Assembly: GCA_947683425.1 (NCBI GenBank)
Contig: CANTUQ010000159.1
Coordinates: 6,400,001-6,464,000 of the forward strand
From: Excoecaria cochinchinensis
Taxonomy: Eukaryota > Streptophyta > Magnoliopsida > Malpighiales > Euphorbiaceae
Reading direction: 5' to 3'
DNA: 64,000 nucleotides
Below the pieces are notes generated by a model. That model had not been told where the DNA came from and did not search any database. It saw only the letters and a program-made list of their open reading frames with translations. Position numbers and translations under genes: made by a program. Positions 47,455 through 59,153 of this stretch are shown here, in pieces; the stretch's first letter is position 1, and every line of letters starts with the position of its first letter.

Positions 47455-48346
47455 CTTCGAAGTGGTGTAACTGGCTTCTGAACAAGATTCTGAAAAACTC
47501 CCTTCTTCTAACAGCTCAAACTCTGGGTCCTTGATCAGCCTACCCGTCGGTCCTCTTGTCCACCTAGGCAGATCTATGATGGCTGCACAGACAAAGAGTC
47601 AGAATGGTGCATGGATGCGATGGAATGCATGCTTGTGATATGCAACATCCATAAAACACATACAAGCAGTTAGGTCACCTCCACCCTTATCACTCCCACA
47701 CACGTGGTCACAGTCTCTTTCCTAGGTGGGATTAGTCCATGGATCAACCAGGGACCCAATGAGCGCGTATGATGCACGGCAAAAATCCGGCAGCATATCA
47801 CTCCTTAATTAATGCACAAGCGCATGAGTGATGATCATTACATATTTAAATAGTCCGAACATATTGACATGGCCCTACTGGGGCATGAAAGCCTTTGGCT
47901 AGGTAACCAAACAAAACATTTGGACATTACCAATATGTAAGGATCCAAACAACAAGCACAAAATTATGGTTCATATTACCTAGGGGAAATATCTATGGCC
48001 ACTACATGAGCTTTAGTCAAGGGTGGTGTTACTTTAGGGCTACCAAAGCATAGTCCCTGCAAACGGGTCTAGCTCATCACAAGCATAACGACCGATTGGA
48101 TCACCATTTGTTATACCATGATGGTACGAAGCTTGGGCTGGTGGTTATCCTTAACACTTCCCTACATTGAGTTAACGTAGGGTCGTGCTTCGGGAATGCA
48201 CCGGGGTTTAAGAAGGGACCAAACTAATGTATTCTAAGGCTCTAATGGGATGTAAATGCAATTTTGAAAGAAAGCGAATTTATAAACTAAAACTTTAAGT
48301 GTAAATATTAGTCAGGGTATTTTCAAATTAAAGTCTCGAACCAGTA
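47455..48346 (-). other. 5' leader of element N
   Basis: Non-coding stretch between primer site and gag. It contains short ORFs only and no motif I can name. Confidence 0.6.
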
Positions 48347-48366
48347 GTCCCTAGTGGAGTCACCAC
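48347..48366 (-). other. Primer binding site of element N
   Basis: The minus strand reads GTGGTGACTCCACTAGGGAC directly after the LTR end GCGTCACA. The position and the GGTGACTC..GGGGAC-like form fit Tat/Ogre primer sites. The tRNA is not assigned. Confidence 0.55.
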
Positions 48367-49839
48367 TGTGACGCGCACCGGACCGCGGGGGGCGCCCATT
48401 GACCGCCCGCTTTAGGGCGATCTGGCATTTGAAGGTCCGTCGGCAGCTTGTAATGAATTACAAGTGCATCTATTTTGGGCAACAAGGAGGTTTCATGGAG
48501 TCGCCACCCAATAAAACATTGGGAAAGTTCGTCATCGCCTCAGTGAGCCTAAGACGGCGCATATTTTTATTTTTGGCAAACCAAAGGGATCTTGGAGGCA
48601 ATCACCCCAAATAGAACATTGGGAATGACCCTCTAACCCTATGGAGCATAGGATTATTAATTAAGCCTTTTGATGGGACACAAGAGGTGTCTTGGAGGTT
48701 CCAATGAGTGATCGGATAGACCTCTCGCCTCGTTGAGCCCAAAGACCAGAGCTGGGTTCGGGACTTCTCATCTATTTCTACCTTGATTTAACTTTACATT
48801 TAAGTTTTGAATTTATTAGTTCGCTTTCTCTCCACACGATGCAAATTTCAATTAAAAACACAAATATTTACATTAAAAGCGGTAGATAAGAATAAATAAA
48901 TGAAATAAATGTTCGAAATTAAATTACAATAAAACTAGGAGCGAAATACAACTCCCATTTTAAAAGTTACGATATATATATACAAACAAAAAGACGGGAA
49001 ATTCATTTATTTTGAGGGCTTTGGCCCTCACATGCATTTATTATGAAAACTAATTTTTATGTGATTTTTATGGGCTAAAACAGGACATTGGGTCCTTTAA
49101 TTTTATGAAATAATCCCAATTTCAATTAATATAAAAAAGTATCCATTTTTAATTTATGCGAAATAAAATAAAACAAATAAAAAAAAACATAAACAGAATA
49201 AGGAATAAGGAAACTGAATAGATAAATAAAAAGGAATAAGAAAACTAAACCAAAGATAGGCTTTCCATGATGACGTGATGGCTTATCTCCACAGCTCAAC
49301 CCATCCAAGGAAAGGAAAATACAATACTCACAAAATAAAAGAAATATTAATATTTACAAATTAAAGCGATACATATGCAAGCAGAGAGTAAAATAAAATA
49401 GGACAAATAAAATTGTTAAAAAAAATTTGAAAATAAAATAAGAATTAAATAGAGGAAGAAATAATAAAAGAAAAAAATGGAAAAAATGAGAAACAAAGAT
49501 GAGGGACGGGCTTAGTGGCCGATCGACGGCCATCCCTCACGTGACCGACGGATAACAAGCCTCACACGCCGTCGCTCGAACAACAGACGGGTATATTGAC
49601 CGTTGCTGGAGCGACATACGGGCATCGGTGAGCTACATCCCGTCGGTCGCCTCTGGTTTCCAAATAAAAAGCAAAAAAAACTTCTTTTTCTCTTTTCTTT
49701 TCAAATAAACAAACTTTCAAACAAAATAAAGACAAATAAAAGCTAAATAAAAGGTAAATAAATGCAATAAATGTGGAAATGAATGTAATAGATTAATAAA
49801 GCAAGTGTCCAGAATATTTACCCTCAGATTGTGCTTACA
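48367..49839 (-). mobile_element. 5' LTR of element N (LTR S), U3 deleted
   Basis: It matches LTR P almost throughout from TGTGACGCGCACCGGACC (48367) to CCCTCAGATT (49830). It then jumps to the terminal nine bases (minus strand TGTAAGCAC, 49839-49831). The equivalent of LTR P 24847-25611 (765 bases) is missing, with GT microhomology at the joint. The lost part holds the TATA box and the GACGGGCAGG motifs. LTR P in turn lacks a short GGAGTCGCCACCC segment present here. Confidence 0.8.
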
Positions 49840-50290
49840 CCCATGCATCCACCTTTTTGAAGGACTCTGCTTCTACCCACTTAGTGAAGTAGTCAATTGC
49901 GACTATAATGTATCTGTGCCTGTTGGAGGCTGTGGGTCGGATCTCTCCAATAATATCAATCCCCCAAGCGTCAAATGGCCATGGCAATGTTAAACTGTGT
50001 AATTCTGACACAGGCAGGTGTCTCAAATCTGCGTACTGCTGGCACAGCTGGCAGTTCTTCACATACTTCGAGCAATCATTGTCCATAGTGAGCAAGTAAA
50101 ATCCCTGCCTCATGATTTTCTTGGCTAACATCAAGCCATTCATATGCGCTCCACAAACACCGGCATGGGTTTCTTCCATTACCTTCTTAGCCTCTTTTTC
50201 GCCCAGACATCTCAATTGTATCCCATCAGCCTGTTGCTTGTACAACACTTCATTTATGGATATGAACTGAGTAGACAACCTGCGAATCAA
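49840..50290 (-). pseudogene. Integrase N-terminal half of element MO
   Basis: The minus strand has RRLSTQFISINEVLYKQQ, the HHCC module (THAGVCGAH, then CSKYVKNCQLC) and the first catalytic Asp in WGIDIIGEIRP, followed by VAIDYFTKWVEAESF. The frame ends at the insertion site of element N and resumes at 23431 (DMAKFIERN). A TAG at 50291-50293 (CAG to TAG in EKDQRL) separates it from the RT frame. Confidence 0.88.
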
Positions 50291-50293
50291 TCT

Positions 50294-52732
50294 CTAGTCT
50301 TTCTCTGTAGCTTCCTCTGGAAAGGTCGTATTTTCTAGATAGTTCACGATATCGTAATACCACGGCTTCCCATCTGCCACATCTATTTCTTTTACTGATT
50401 GTGCCTCGAAACTAGGTCTATCCGAGCTAAAAATCAAAATCGGCCTCATGATTACCCCTTCTGGATTGTCCCATATTGGTACCAAAGTAGCGAGCGTGTC
50501 AGCCAGCCGGTTTTCGTCCCTCGGGATGAAATGAAATGCGCAAATTTCAAATTGATCACCCAGATTCTTCAAGTGCTTGAAATAAGGCATCAGTCTTTCT
50601 TCTTTAACAGCGCATTCACCTCGAATTTGATTAATTACTAGGGCAGAGTCCCCGAACACCTCAACGTTCTTTGCCCCCAAGGCTAACAGTGCTTCCAATC
50701 CAAAAACACATGCTTCATATTCAGCCTCATTATTGGTAGCCTTGAACCTCAGTTTCTTGGCCAAGTGGAGTTTCTCATTTTCTGGGGTTGTCAGAATAAT
50801 TCCTACTCCTGCTCCCTTGTTGTTCACGGCTCTATCAAAGTGCAATTGCCAGCCCTGAATCGTAATCGCCCCGACGTCCTCATCTGGGAAGTTGAACTCA
50901 CATGAGTCTCCTTGAATCGGGTGCTCTGCCAGAAATTCAGCCACTGCATGCCCCTTGATGGTTTTTCGAGAGATATACTCCACATCAAATTCTTGCAACA
51001 ATAATAACCATCTTCCCATTTTTCCAAGCAATGACGGCGCTTCCTGCAAATACCTTAGGGGATTCTTCTTCGCCACCGCTTGAACCTTATAAGAATGAAA
51101 GTAATGCCTCAACTTCTTAGATGCCCAAATGACAGCGAGGTAGATCTTTTCTACTTCTGCATATTTGATCTCATAGGCAAGGAACTTTTTGCTAAGATAA
51201 TAAATCGCAAACTCCACTCCGAACTCATCATCCTGAGCCATAATGGCACCTACAGAGCTATCTTCTATATCTAAATACAGAATCAAAGGCTTGTTTGGTT
51301 GCGACGGCCTTAGCACTGGCGAATTCAGTAGGTATTCCCTGATGGTATCAAAGGCCTTTTGACAATCTTCATTCCATGCCACAGGCTGATTCTTCTTAAG
51401 GAGCTTGAAAATCGGCTCACAAATCGAAGTCAACTTGGCAATGAATCTACTGACATATTGTAATTTGCCCAAGAAACTCCTTACGTCTTTCTCCTTCTGA
51501 GGCACTAGCATTTCTCTAATGGCTTTCACTTTGTCCGGGTCAATCTCAATCCCTCTCTGGCTGACTACAAGTCCCAACAGCTTTCCTGATGTGACCCCAA
51601 AAATACACTTCTTAGGATTTAACCTCAGGTTGTATTTATCTATTCTGGTGAAGAACTTTTCTAATGCTTCAAAATGGCTCTCCCTGGTGGCTGACTTGAT
51701 CATCATGTCATCCACATAAACCTCCACTTCTTTATGGATCAAGTCACTTAAAATCTTCATTGCCATCCTTTGATAGGTAGCCCCTACATTCTTCAAACCA
51801 AATGGCATCACCCTATAAGCATATATCCCCCACTCTGTGATGAAAGCCTTTTTGATCCGATCAATTATCTTGTTGAGGATCTGATTGTAACCAACATAAC
51901 CGTCCCAAAAGCTATACATCGCGCAATTGGCGGCACTGTCTATCAGTACATCAATATGGGGTGAGGGGAAATCAACCTTAGGACAAGCTTTGTTCAAATC
52001 CCGGTAGTCCACGCATACTCTCACCTTTCCATTCTTCTTTGCCACAGGGACAACATTGGCTAACCACGTGGGATACTGCACCTCAACTAGAAACTTGGCT
52101 TCGATCTGTTGCTGGATCTCTTCCTTCACCTTATCTGCCCATTCTGGTCTGAGCCTTCTTAGCTTTTGTTTCACAGGTTTATGATCTGGGTATGTCAGAA
52201 TGGCATGTTCTGCGATGTTTTGATTGATCCCCAGCATGTCTTCGTAGGTCCAGGCAAAGACTTTTTCATACTTTTTTAACATTCTCTGAAATTTTTCTCT
52301 TTCCTCAGGAGTCACATTTGATGCTATCAAAATTTCTTTCGGGTTTTTCGAGGTTCCAAGATTAAATGGATTTGCATCAAAAGGATCAATATCAAATATA
52401 GATGGAATACGATCATGATCATGCATGTCGAAATTATCATAAAAATCACACAAGTAAGCAAAATCATTCATTTCATTAATAAAATTAAAACTGTCATTTA
52501 CATCATCAAAAAGTTTAGGAATAAAAAGACAATTTAAACCAGCTTCCTCCTCTTCCCTCGCCGGATCTGCCTTTGCCGACGGTCCTTCATCAGCCGGGTT
52601 AAACGGAGGCTCTTCGTCCACCCCTTGAACTATTTCTTCTATCTTCGCTTTTCCCTTGAAGTGAGCGGCTACCATGGCCTCAGTCACAACCTCCTCGGGC
52701 TCTTCTCTGTCACAGATAGCTTTGTTGGTCAA
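50294..52732 (-). CDS. pol: RT, RNase H and Tat-type second RNase H of element MO (long open frame)
   Basis: An 812-codon open frame, the longest in the window. In order it has an acidic linker, FAYLCDFYDNF, the RT from about residue 165 (KQKLRRLRPEWADKVKEEI, VCVDYRDLNKACP, SFWDGYVGYNQI, YRVMPFGLKNVG, active-site VEVYVDDMMIK), the gypsy RNase H (LILYLDIEDSSVGAIMAQ, YYLSKKFLAYEIKYAEVEK), and a second RNase H (WQLHFDRAVNNKGAGVGI, ATNNEAEYEACVFGL, VEVFGDSALVINQIRGE, DENRLADTLATLV). Catalytic RT and RNase H residues look intact. It is nonetheless a piece of a dead element: TAG codons bound both ends, integrase is split by N, and the element has no LTR pair. Confidence 0.9.
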   Translation of the reverse strand: MTNKAICDREEPEEVVTEAMVAAHFKGKAKIEEIVQGVDEEPPFNPADEGPSAKADPAREEEEAGLNCLFIPKLFDDVNDSFNFINEMNDFAYLCDFYDNFDMHDHDRIPSIFDIDPFDANPFNLGTSKNPKEILIASNVTPEEREKFQRMLKKYEKVFAWTYEDMLGINQNIAEHAILTYPDHKPVKQKLRRLRPEWADKVKEEIQQQIEAKFLVEVQYPTWLANVVPVAKKNGKVRVCVDYRDLNKACPKVDFPSPHIDVLIDSAANCAMYSFWDGYVGYNQILNKIIDRIKKAFITEWGIYAYRVMPFGLKNVGATYQRMAMKILSDLIHKEVEVYVDDMMIKSATRESHFEALEKFFTRIDKYNLRLNPKKCIFGVTSGKLLGLVVSQRGIEIDPDKVKAIREMLVPQKEKDVRSFLGKLQYVSRFIAKLTSICEPIFKLLKKNQPVAWNEDCQKAFDTIREYLLNSPVLRPSQPNKPLILYLDIEDSSVGAIMAQDDEFGVEFAIYYLSKKFLAYEIKYAEVEKIYLAVIWASKKLRHYFHSYKVQAVAKKNPLRYLQEAPSLLGKMGRWLLLLQEFDVEYISRKTIKGHAVAEFLAEHPIQGDSCEFNFPDEDVGAITIQGWQLHFDRAVNNKGAGVGIILTTPENEKLHLAKKLRFKATNNEAEYEACVFGLEALLALGAKNVEVFGDSALVINQIRGECAVKEERLMPYFKHLKNLGDQFEICAFHFIPRDENRLADTLATLVPIWDNPEGVIMRPILIFSSDRPSFEAQSVKEIDVADGKPWYYDIVNYLENTTFPEEATEKD

Positions 52733-53395
52733 GACCTCCTCGTCCTAAAAGTCCTCAGCTGACTTGATCATCCCAACATCGCAATCATAGACGTCGTTGA
52801 ATACTTCAAAACCTGGCACAATCTTACCATCGACCCACTGAGGTTCGATTTCTCCGGTGTATGCACAAACTGCTACAGCAGGCACAAAACTTTCCTAAAT
52901 GTGAGGAACTTTCTTCGTTGGCTTCGCCCCTATCTTTATTTCACCTTCATATCCTAGCCCTCTTCTATCTTTCTGACCCTTAGTATCAATGACTCCTGGA
53001 AATCCTTGGGAATTCCTGCCTAACCCAGCACCTGGAAGGAAGGACATTTTCTTCATCATGGCTAACACCTGAGGGCTACAATCTATCGACTCTTCCTCAT
53101 TGATCACAGCTACATGGAACCCATTAAAAGGCTGTCTTACTATCTCAAGTATAGACACCTAATTCTCCCTCGCAGCCTTGATGGTCACCACTTGCCCTTC
53201 CTGTGGTATCTTGACCATTTGGTGAAGTGTAGAAGGAACACCTCCTAGTTTATGAAACCACGGCCTTCCCAATAAAACTGAAAAATTGGCGGGGATAGGC
53301 AAAACAACAAACTCCACCTCAGTTTCTATTAGCTAAGTTTGATTTGACCATCACGGCATATGATAGTTCTCGCAGGCATGCTTCGGGAACTTTCA
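52733..53395 (-). pseudogene. Protease C-terminal region and G-patch of element MO
   Basis: The minus strand reads TITLKVPEACLRELSYAV at 53395 and, through stops, the region before the G-patch. The frame 53158-52895 has QPFNGFHVAVINEEE and MKKMSFLPGAGLGRNSQG with a second Gly-rich piece RRGLGYEG, typical of a G-patch. After a TAA the sequence continues VPGFEVFNDVYDCDVGM to a TAG in DF(W)DEE. The retropepsin active site and gag are missing beyond 53395. Confidence 0.75.
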
Positions 53396-53475
53396 AAGTG
53401 ATGGTCAGAGGAGTTTCTCATTTTTCGGGGTTGTCAGAATAATTCCTACTCCTGCTTCCTTGTTGTTCACGGCTA
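53396..53475. other. Inverted junction between Tat copies MO and T
   Basis: 53403-53475 encodes on the minus strand AVNNKEAGVGIILTTPKNEK, part of the second RNase H. It is joined on its left to protease of MO, and on its right to plus-strand TNNEAEYEACV, the next part of the same domain in opposite orientation. About ten codons between the two halves are lost. This is a rearrangement scar. Confidence 0.8.
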
Positions 53476-53935
53476 CCAATAATGAGGCTGAATATGAAGC
53501 ATGTGTTTTTGGATTGGAAGCACTATTAGCCTTGGGGGCAAAGAACGTTGCGGTGTTCGGGGCTCTGCCTTGGTAATTAATCAAATTCGAGGCGAATGGG
53601 CTATTAAAGAAGAAAGACTGATGCCTTATGTCAAGCACTTGAAGAATCTGGGCGATCAATTTGAAATGTGCGCATTTTATTTCATCTCGAGGGATGAAAA
53701 CCAGCTGGCTGATGCGCTCGCTACTTTGGTATCAATTTGGGACAATCCGGAAGGGGTAATTATGAGGCCGATTTTGATTTCTAGCTCGGATAGACCTAGT
53801 TTCGAGGCACAATCAGTAACAGAAATAGATGTGGTGGATGGGAAGCCGTGGTATTACGATATCATGAACTATCTAGAAAATGCGACCTTTCCAGAGGAAG
53901 CTACAGAGAAAGACCAGAGATTAATTCACAGGTTG
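53475..53935 (+). pseudogene. Second RNase H end and integrase start of element T
   Basis: The plus strand reads TNNEAEYEACVFGLEALLAL and, after a small deletion around GDS, SALVINQIRGEWAIKEERLM, NQLADALATLVSIWDN and MNYLENATFPEEATEKDQRL. It stops at the target site of LTR E and continues at 57604 with RLSTQFISINGVL. Confidence 0.85.
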
Positions 53936-56900
53936 TGTAATGCCCCGAAATCTACCCTAGTGGTATGTTGGCCGATTAAGGTAATTAGGTGAATTTAATA
54001 GTGAGTTGCTAACTTGGACATAAGTGCAATTAAGAAAACAAGGACCCAATTGTATAAGATAGATAAGTTTAAGTGGCCAATTTGTAAATGTGCATATAAG
54101 TTAAGTGAATTGATTTGAATTAATATGGAATAATTAAGTTGAAGAAATCAGATTTAAGAGTAATTGGGAAATGGAGGACTTCATTGAAGAAAGTAAATAA
54201 GTTTAAGTGACTTATGAGTAAATATGTATTATTAAATTAATGAGGGATTAATTAGGTTAATCTCAATTAAGATTGTGGGAGTGGATTCTAAGTGGAGATT
54301 GCTGGAGGTGCCAACTCAGCATTTTCATGCAATGGAGGATGTGAGTGGTGGATTCCAGCTGCCAATTTCTACCTTTGCCACTTCATCTACCTACATGCAA
54401 TGTAAAGCTTAAGGAGAGAGAAAACCGACTAGTTTTGCATGTGTATTCAGTTATTCTTTCCTCTCTCTAAAATCTGCTATTCCTTCTTCTTCTTCAACAT
54501 GAATTTCCTTTCAAAGTTACCATTTTGTTCTACAAATTCTACTGGTTAATCATATGTCTAGCTAGTTAATTAAACTTTTGATTATTGCAAAGGTAAGTGA
54601 CTAATTATAGTCCTTCATATTCTACTTCTTCTTATTTTGGAATTTATGAGATTGAGGATTGATTATGGTGTTACAATTATGGAATTTGGTTGTACATGTG
54701 GAGGTGGTTATGATAAAAGAAAAGGAAATATGGAGGTTGATGAGTCAAGTATCAAGTGAGCATTGGAGCAAAGGATAGAGAGGTTTGGGAACTAACCATT
54801 GTTATATGTGTGTAAATTAGTTTATCATGTGACAATTGAAAGATGATATAGTTGAAATATATGGTTGATTTGTGTTGAAATTGATGATTGAATTGTTGTG
54901 TGCTTAATTTAAGTATAAACCCTAGTAAGGAAAAATTCTTTTTATATGTCACCAGACCTCAGTGTAGCGTTTTGGTCATAACTAGAGTTTGAAAACTCCA
55001 AATTGAGTTATTGTTGCGCCATTTGAACCATGACTTCCATACCTATCAATTTGACAGAAACGACTATGAGCTAATTCTTGCTCGAAGACCCCTAAAAATA
55101 GCATAAACAGTCGTGTCTGTACCTTGTAGGGTTCACTGGAATAGTCTATATTTTTTAATTAATATCTGATGTTTTACAAATCAAATTGACCTGGAACTTG
55201 TCCCATTTAAAAGATAAGACATAGAGGAAGAAATGTTATGAACTTTGCCAACAATTGAGCGTTAGACTTCGGTTTGGGTTGTACAAAATTGTGGTGTGAA
55301 GCAGTCCTGAAGTTTAGCTTCTGTTTTGCTTATTTTGGTATGTCACGGTCACAATGAAATTCATTGCCACCATGACATATGTTTATAGAAGGCAGAATGC
55401 CTATTCATGGACCTCATGGTCATAACCAAGTCATTACCACCGTGACCCCTTCTGTTTTGACCATTTTATGGGTTTTTCTACCCGAATTGAACCCGTATTG
55501 CGCCGAAACTTTCTCGGATCTATTTGATTCAAGTTTAGGACTATTAAATGGGTATAAGAATAGTTATCACTTGGAAAATAAACTTGAATAAGACTAAGAT
55601 CAATAGCAAACTAATGAAGTAATGATGGGTAATTGTATGTAATAGAACCAAGTCAAGTTTAATGACATTATTGAGGGTTATAATACCTTAATCTATATGA
55701 GCATGTATAATATGAAGAAGTGTACATAATTATGAATTGAGATTAAGTTATACACACATGAAGGATATCAAATGAAATGAGTTTGCTAAATGTGATATGT
55801 TCAATAAATGTGTGATTGAAGTATTGGCCTAGCATTATTATATGAGGTATGAATTGATATAGAGGTTACTAGAATGAATTATTATGCAAGATATTTAAGG
55901 ATGTTATATTAGTTCATGTGGATAAATGAGTGATTGTATATTATGATAATGATAAATGTGATTAAATGCTTTTAACTTGTGAAGTGATTATGAATTATAT
56001 GAATGTGTACTTTGGAGAGGAATGTGAACATGATTGTATGCTTACAAACATGTGTGAGCTATTATGCGTTATGAGCTATTTCATATGACTATATGAATGA
56101 GTTATACCATGCGAATATGTTAATTATGATAGTGAATTATGAAGTGACCTACCCTGTTTTGGCAATATAACCCTAAAATGGTTGGACTTCTAAATGGCAA
56201 GGCTTTAAGCTGCAATGAAGGACATTATGAGTAAGTATTATGTGTGTGTAAAGTAATGTATATTTGCATAAACATGATTACTTTTGAATGCAATCAAATA
56301 TGTGATTATTAACTATGAAAGAATGAGATTGGAAATGCTATGAGTATGCAAGTAAACAGAATAGCTATGTGCTAATGCAAATGTATAAAGCGAATATGAT
56401 GTTGGTCAACAACATATGTGATGCGAAATGTGTTCAATGTCAAATGAATAAAATGTTTAACAACTTAAGCCTGCGAGTCAAGTAATGGATAGTTAGGCAT
56501 GCCTATAGGGTCAAGTGCTGCAACCCCATGCGTTAAATGTGTCTGATTCCATGGGAATCACAATGCGAAAACAATGCTGATAATCCTTGCTGGATTTTAT
56601 TATAAGTGGATTGAAAATATGTACCTGAGGGTACCAATGCATAAATGAGATCTCAATGCGATTCTAGTACCTGAGTGGTACCAATGCGATACCCGTTATC
56701 CACGTCATTGAATTGCAGGCAAGGTTAATGATAACATTGAGCATTTTAAAAGAATGTTATATTGTTTGAAATGTGAATGCGATGCGTTAAATTCTGACTC
56801 GTGATCCAGCCATATGAATATGATTCATTAGTAAGGCTATGAGTAAACAAAGATGTGTGATATGCTATGTTTATACTAAGCTAATCCCAAAGTGTATGTG

Positions 56901-57603
56901 TGTTCATGTATATATGTGAAAAATTATTCTTATGTGCATGGTAACAAATCGTTATCCATTCCTAGAAGTGATGAATATAGAGTATAAAATGAATTTTATG
57001 TTATAAGTATAGCAATGTAAGTTTATGCATGATGTAAGAATTATACTATAAGAGAACTTGAGTATGGGACGTATATGCGTAATTACTTATGATTGCATTG
57101 ATAAGAAAGTTATATGTTGTATATAGATGTGTTAATTCAAGGCATGATAGGACTTAATCAAATGATTGTTTTGTATAAGAATGTTATGCTATTGTTCCCC
57201 ACTAAGCGTTATCGCTTAGCATGGATATTTTATCCATGTAGGTTTTTGAAGATGGAGCTTTTGGAAGACAGTCCAGCATCGCCAATGGCCAATACATTAG
57301 GAACCGCTGTAATAGTAGGCTATTTTGTAATAGTATAAGATGTGTAAATATATTGATATGTGCAAAAGAACTGAAGTGTTTGTAACAAAGATGTTGTATT
57401 TTGTAAAGTCACAGCTGATGTAAGACTATGAATGTTATGAAATGTAATGTTCGGATTTTCAAAACGCAATCTAGTATTGCATGTTAAAGAAATTTTATTA
57501 ATCCTGAACTTTGTTTGTAAAACTATTTGATGCGCATGTGTTTGTGTTGTAACACTCCATAGTCACCTTAGTAAATCTCTACAGATGGTTAGGGGGTGTT
57601 ACA
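53936..57603 (+). mobile_element. Solo LTR E, inserted in the integrase of T
   Basis: 3668 bases from TGTAATGCCCCG to GGGGGTGTTACA, flanked by a perfect duplication GGTTG (53931-53935 and 57604-57608). Inside are a donor-like AGGTAAGT at 54591, GTCACGGT and ACCGTGACC inverted words (55340-55450), the palindrome TAGGCATGCCTA (56494-56505), stem-loops GATTCCATGGGAATC and GTACCTGAGGGTAC (56545-56640), and CTAAGCGTTATCGCTTAG (57202-57219) with CATGGAT..ATCCATG. No ORF is supported. Confidence 0.9.
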
Positions 57604-58765
57604 GGTTGTCTACTCAGTTCATATCCATAAATGGAGTGTTGTACAAGCGACAGGCTGATGGGATACAATTGAGATGTCTGGGCGAAAAAGAGGCTAAGAA
57701 GGTAATGGAAGAAACCCATGCCGGTGTTTGTGGAGCCCATATGAATGGCTTGATGTTAGCCAAGAAAATCATGAGGCAGGGATTTAACTAGCTCACTATG
57801 GACAATGATTGCTCGAAGTATGTGAAGAACTGCCAGCTGTGCCAGCAGTACGCAGATTTGAGGCACCTGCCTGTGTCAGAATTACACAGTTTAACATCGC
57901 CGTGCCATTTGCCGCTTGGGGGATTGATATTGTTTGAGAGATCCGATCCACAGCCTCCAACAGACATAGATACATTATAGTCGCAATTGACTACTTCACC
58001 AAGTGGGTAGAAGCAGAGTCCTTCAGAAAGGTGGATGCACGAGATATGGCAAAATTCATTGAGAGAAACTTGATTTGCAGATATGGCCTTCCGCATCACG
58101 TGGTGTCCGATAGTGGGGTCCAGTTCATGGGAGAAATGAAGAAGTTGCTTCAAAAGCACGGTATCAAGCATCACAAGTCATCTGCATATCGCCCTCAGAC
58201 TAATGGTGCAGTCGAAGCTGCTAACAAGAATGCCAAAAAGATTCTGGCTAAGATGGTGCAGAGTTATAAAGACAGGGCGGAGAAATTGCCTTTTGCGTTT
58301 TGGGGTTATAGGATGGCAGTCAAAACTTCTACGGGAGCTACGCAGTATTCCTTGGTGTATGGAACAAAAGCGATCCTACCAGTTGAAATAAAGCTCAAGT
58401 CGTTAAGGGTAGTTATGGAAGCTCAAATCCCGAAAGCTGAGAGGATACAACATCGGTTGTTGCATTTGAACATGCTGGATGAAGGTAGACTAAGAGCCTA
58501 TTACCATAACCAGGTCTACTATAAAAGTCTTTCCAGGATGTTTGGGAAGAAGGTCAGGAAGCACCCACTAAAGGAGGGAGATTTGGTATTCAAACAAATG
58601 AGACCAGGTGCGCCAGACATCCAAGGAAAGTTCAGACCGACATGGGAAGGACCTTTTATCCTCAAGAAGTTGTTGTCCAAAGGAGCAGCGATTTCGGCAG
58701 ATAGCGATGGCAATGAGTTCAAAGAGCCGATCAACGTTGACAGGCTGAAAAGTTTCCATGGCTAA
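57604..58765 (+). pseudogene. Integrase of element T
   Basis: The first part reads RLSTQFISINGVLYKRQ and THAGVCGAH with a TAG at about 57789, then CSKYVKNCQLCQQYADLRHL. The segment with the first catalytic Asp is damaged by small deletions around 57900-57930. From 58031 an open 244-codon frame has DMAKFIERNLICRYGL, HHVVSDSGVQF (second Asp), NGAVEAANKNAKKI (Glu) and the C-terminal domain KHPLKEGDLVFKQMRPG to VDRLKSFHG. Confidence 0.88.
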
Positions 58766-59153
58766 GACCAAAATCAAAAGAAGATAAATAAATGCCCCGC
58801 GGGTCGAAAACCGAAAAAAGGTGGCCTTGCTAAAATCGGGCGCCTCGACAGGGTGAAAACCAAAAAAGGGCATCCTGTACAAAAATTAGAGGCATGAGAG
58901 AAAATGTCCAATCGAGAAAACCCGAGAGGGCCGATTGGTAATAGGAGTCTGGTGCTATTAATATTTAGTTTCATGAATTAATATGGTATACGCAGTTGAA
59001 TTAGTGACAAATAGCGATCATGTATGCCAAAATTGCATGAAAATGTACACAATTTTGTAAAAAATATAGAATTATTATTTTCATTCTCATCGTTTTCCAG
59101 TTCTGCTTTGAAAAGATACATATTGCTTGGAAAACATACAGATTTAAGCTAAA
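58766..59153. other. Convergent 3' region of element T
   Basis: It is equivalent to 38732-39124 in N, with CGCCTCGACAGGGTGAAAAC and GAAAATGTCCAATCGAGAAAA conserved. No gene. Confidence 0.5.

Larger units (their letters stand above)
23437..49839 (-). mobile_element. Complete Tat/Ogre-like Ty3-gypsy element N, with nested insertions
   Basis: The minus-strand element has 5' LTR 49839-48367, primer site 48366, gag, protease/G-patch, RT, RNase H pair, integrase, antisense PMD, internal promoter, ORF3, 3' UTR with 73-bp repeats, polypurine tract and 3' LTR 25620-23437. The ends align with a single break in the MO integrase reading frame. The flanks TCCGT (23432-23436) and CCCAT (49840-49844) fit one original CCCGT duplication changed by two transitions. 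Without nested K and Q it is about 17.8 kb, in the Ogre size range. It is inactive: RT YVDD is YVND, the frames are broken, and the 5' LTR has lost its U3. Confidence 0.75.

Noticed and set aside
46979..47470. 163-codon plus-strand frame opposite gag of N
   Set aside because: Antisense shadow of the gag coding sequence; the gag motifs on the other strand explain it.
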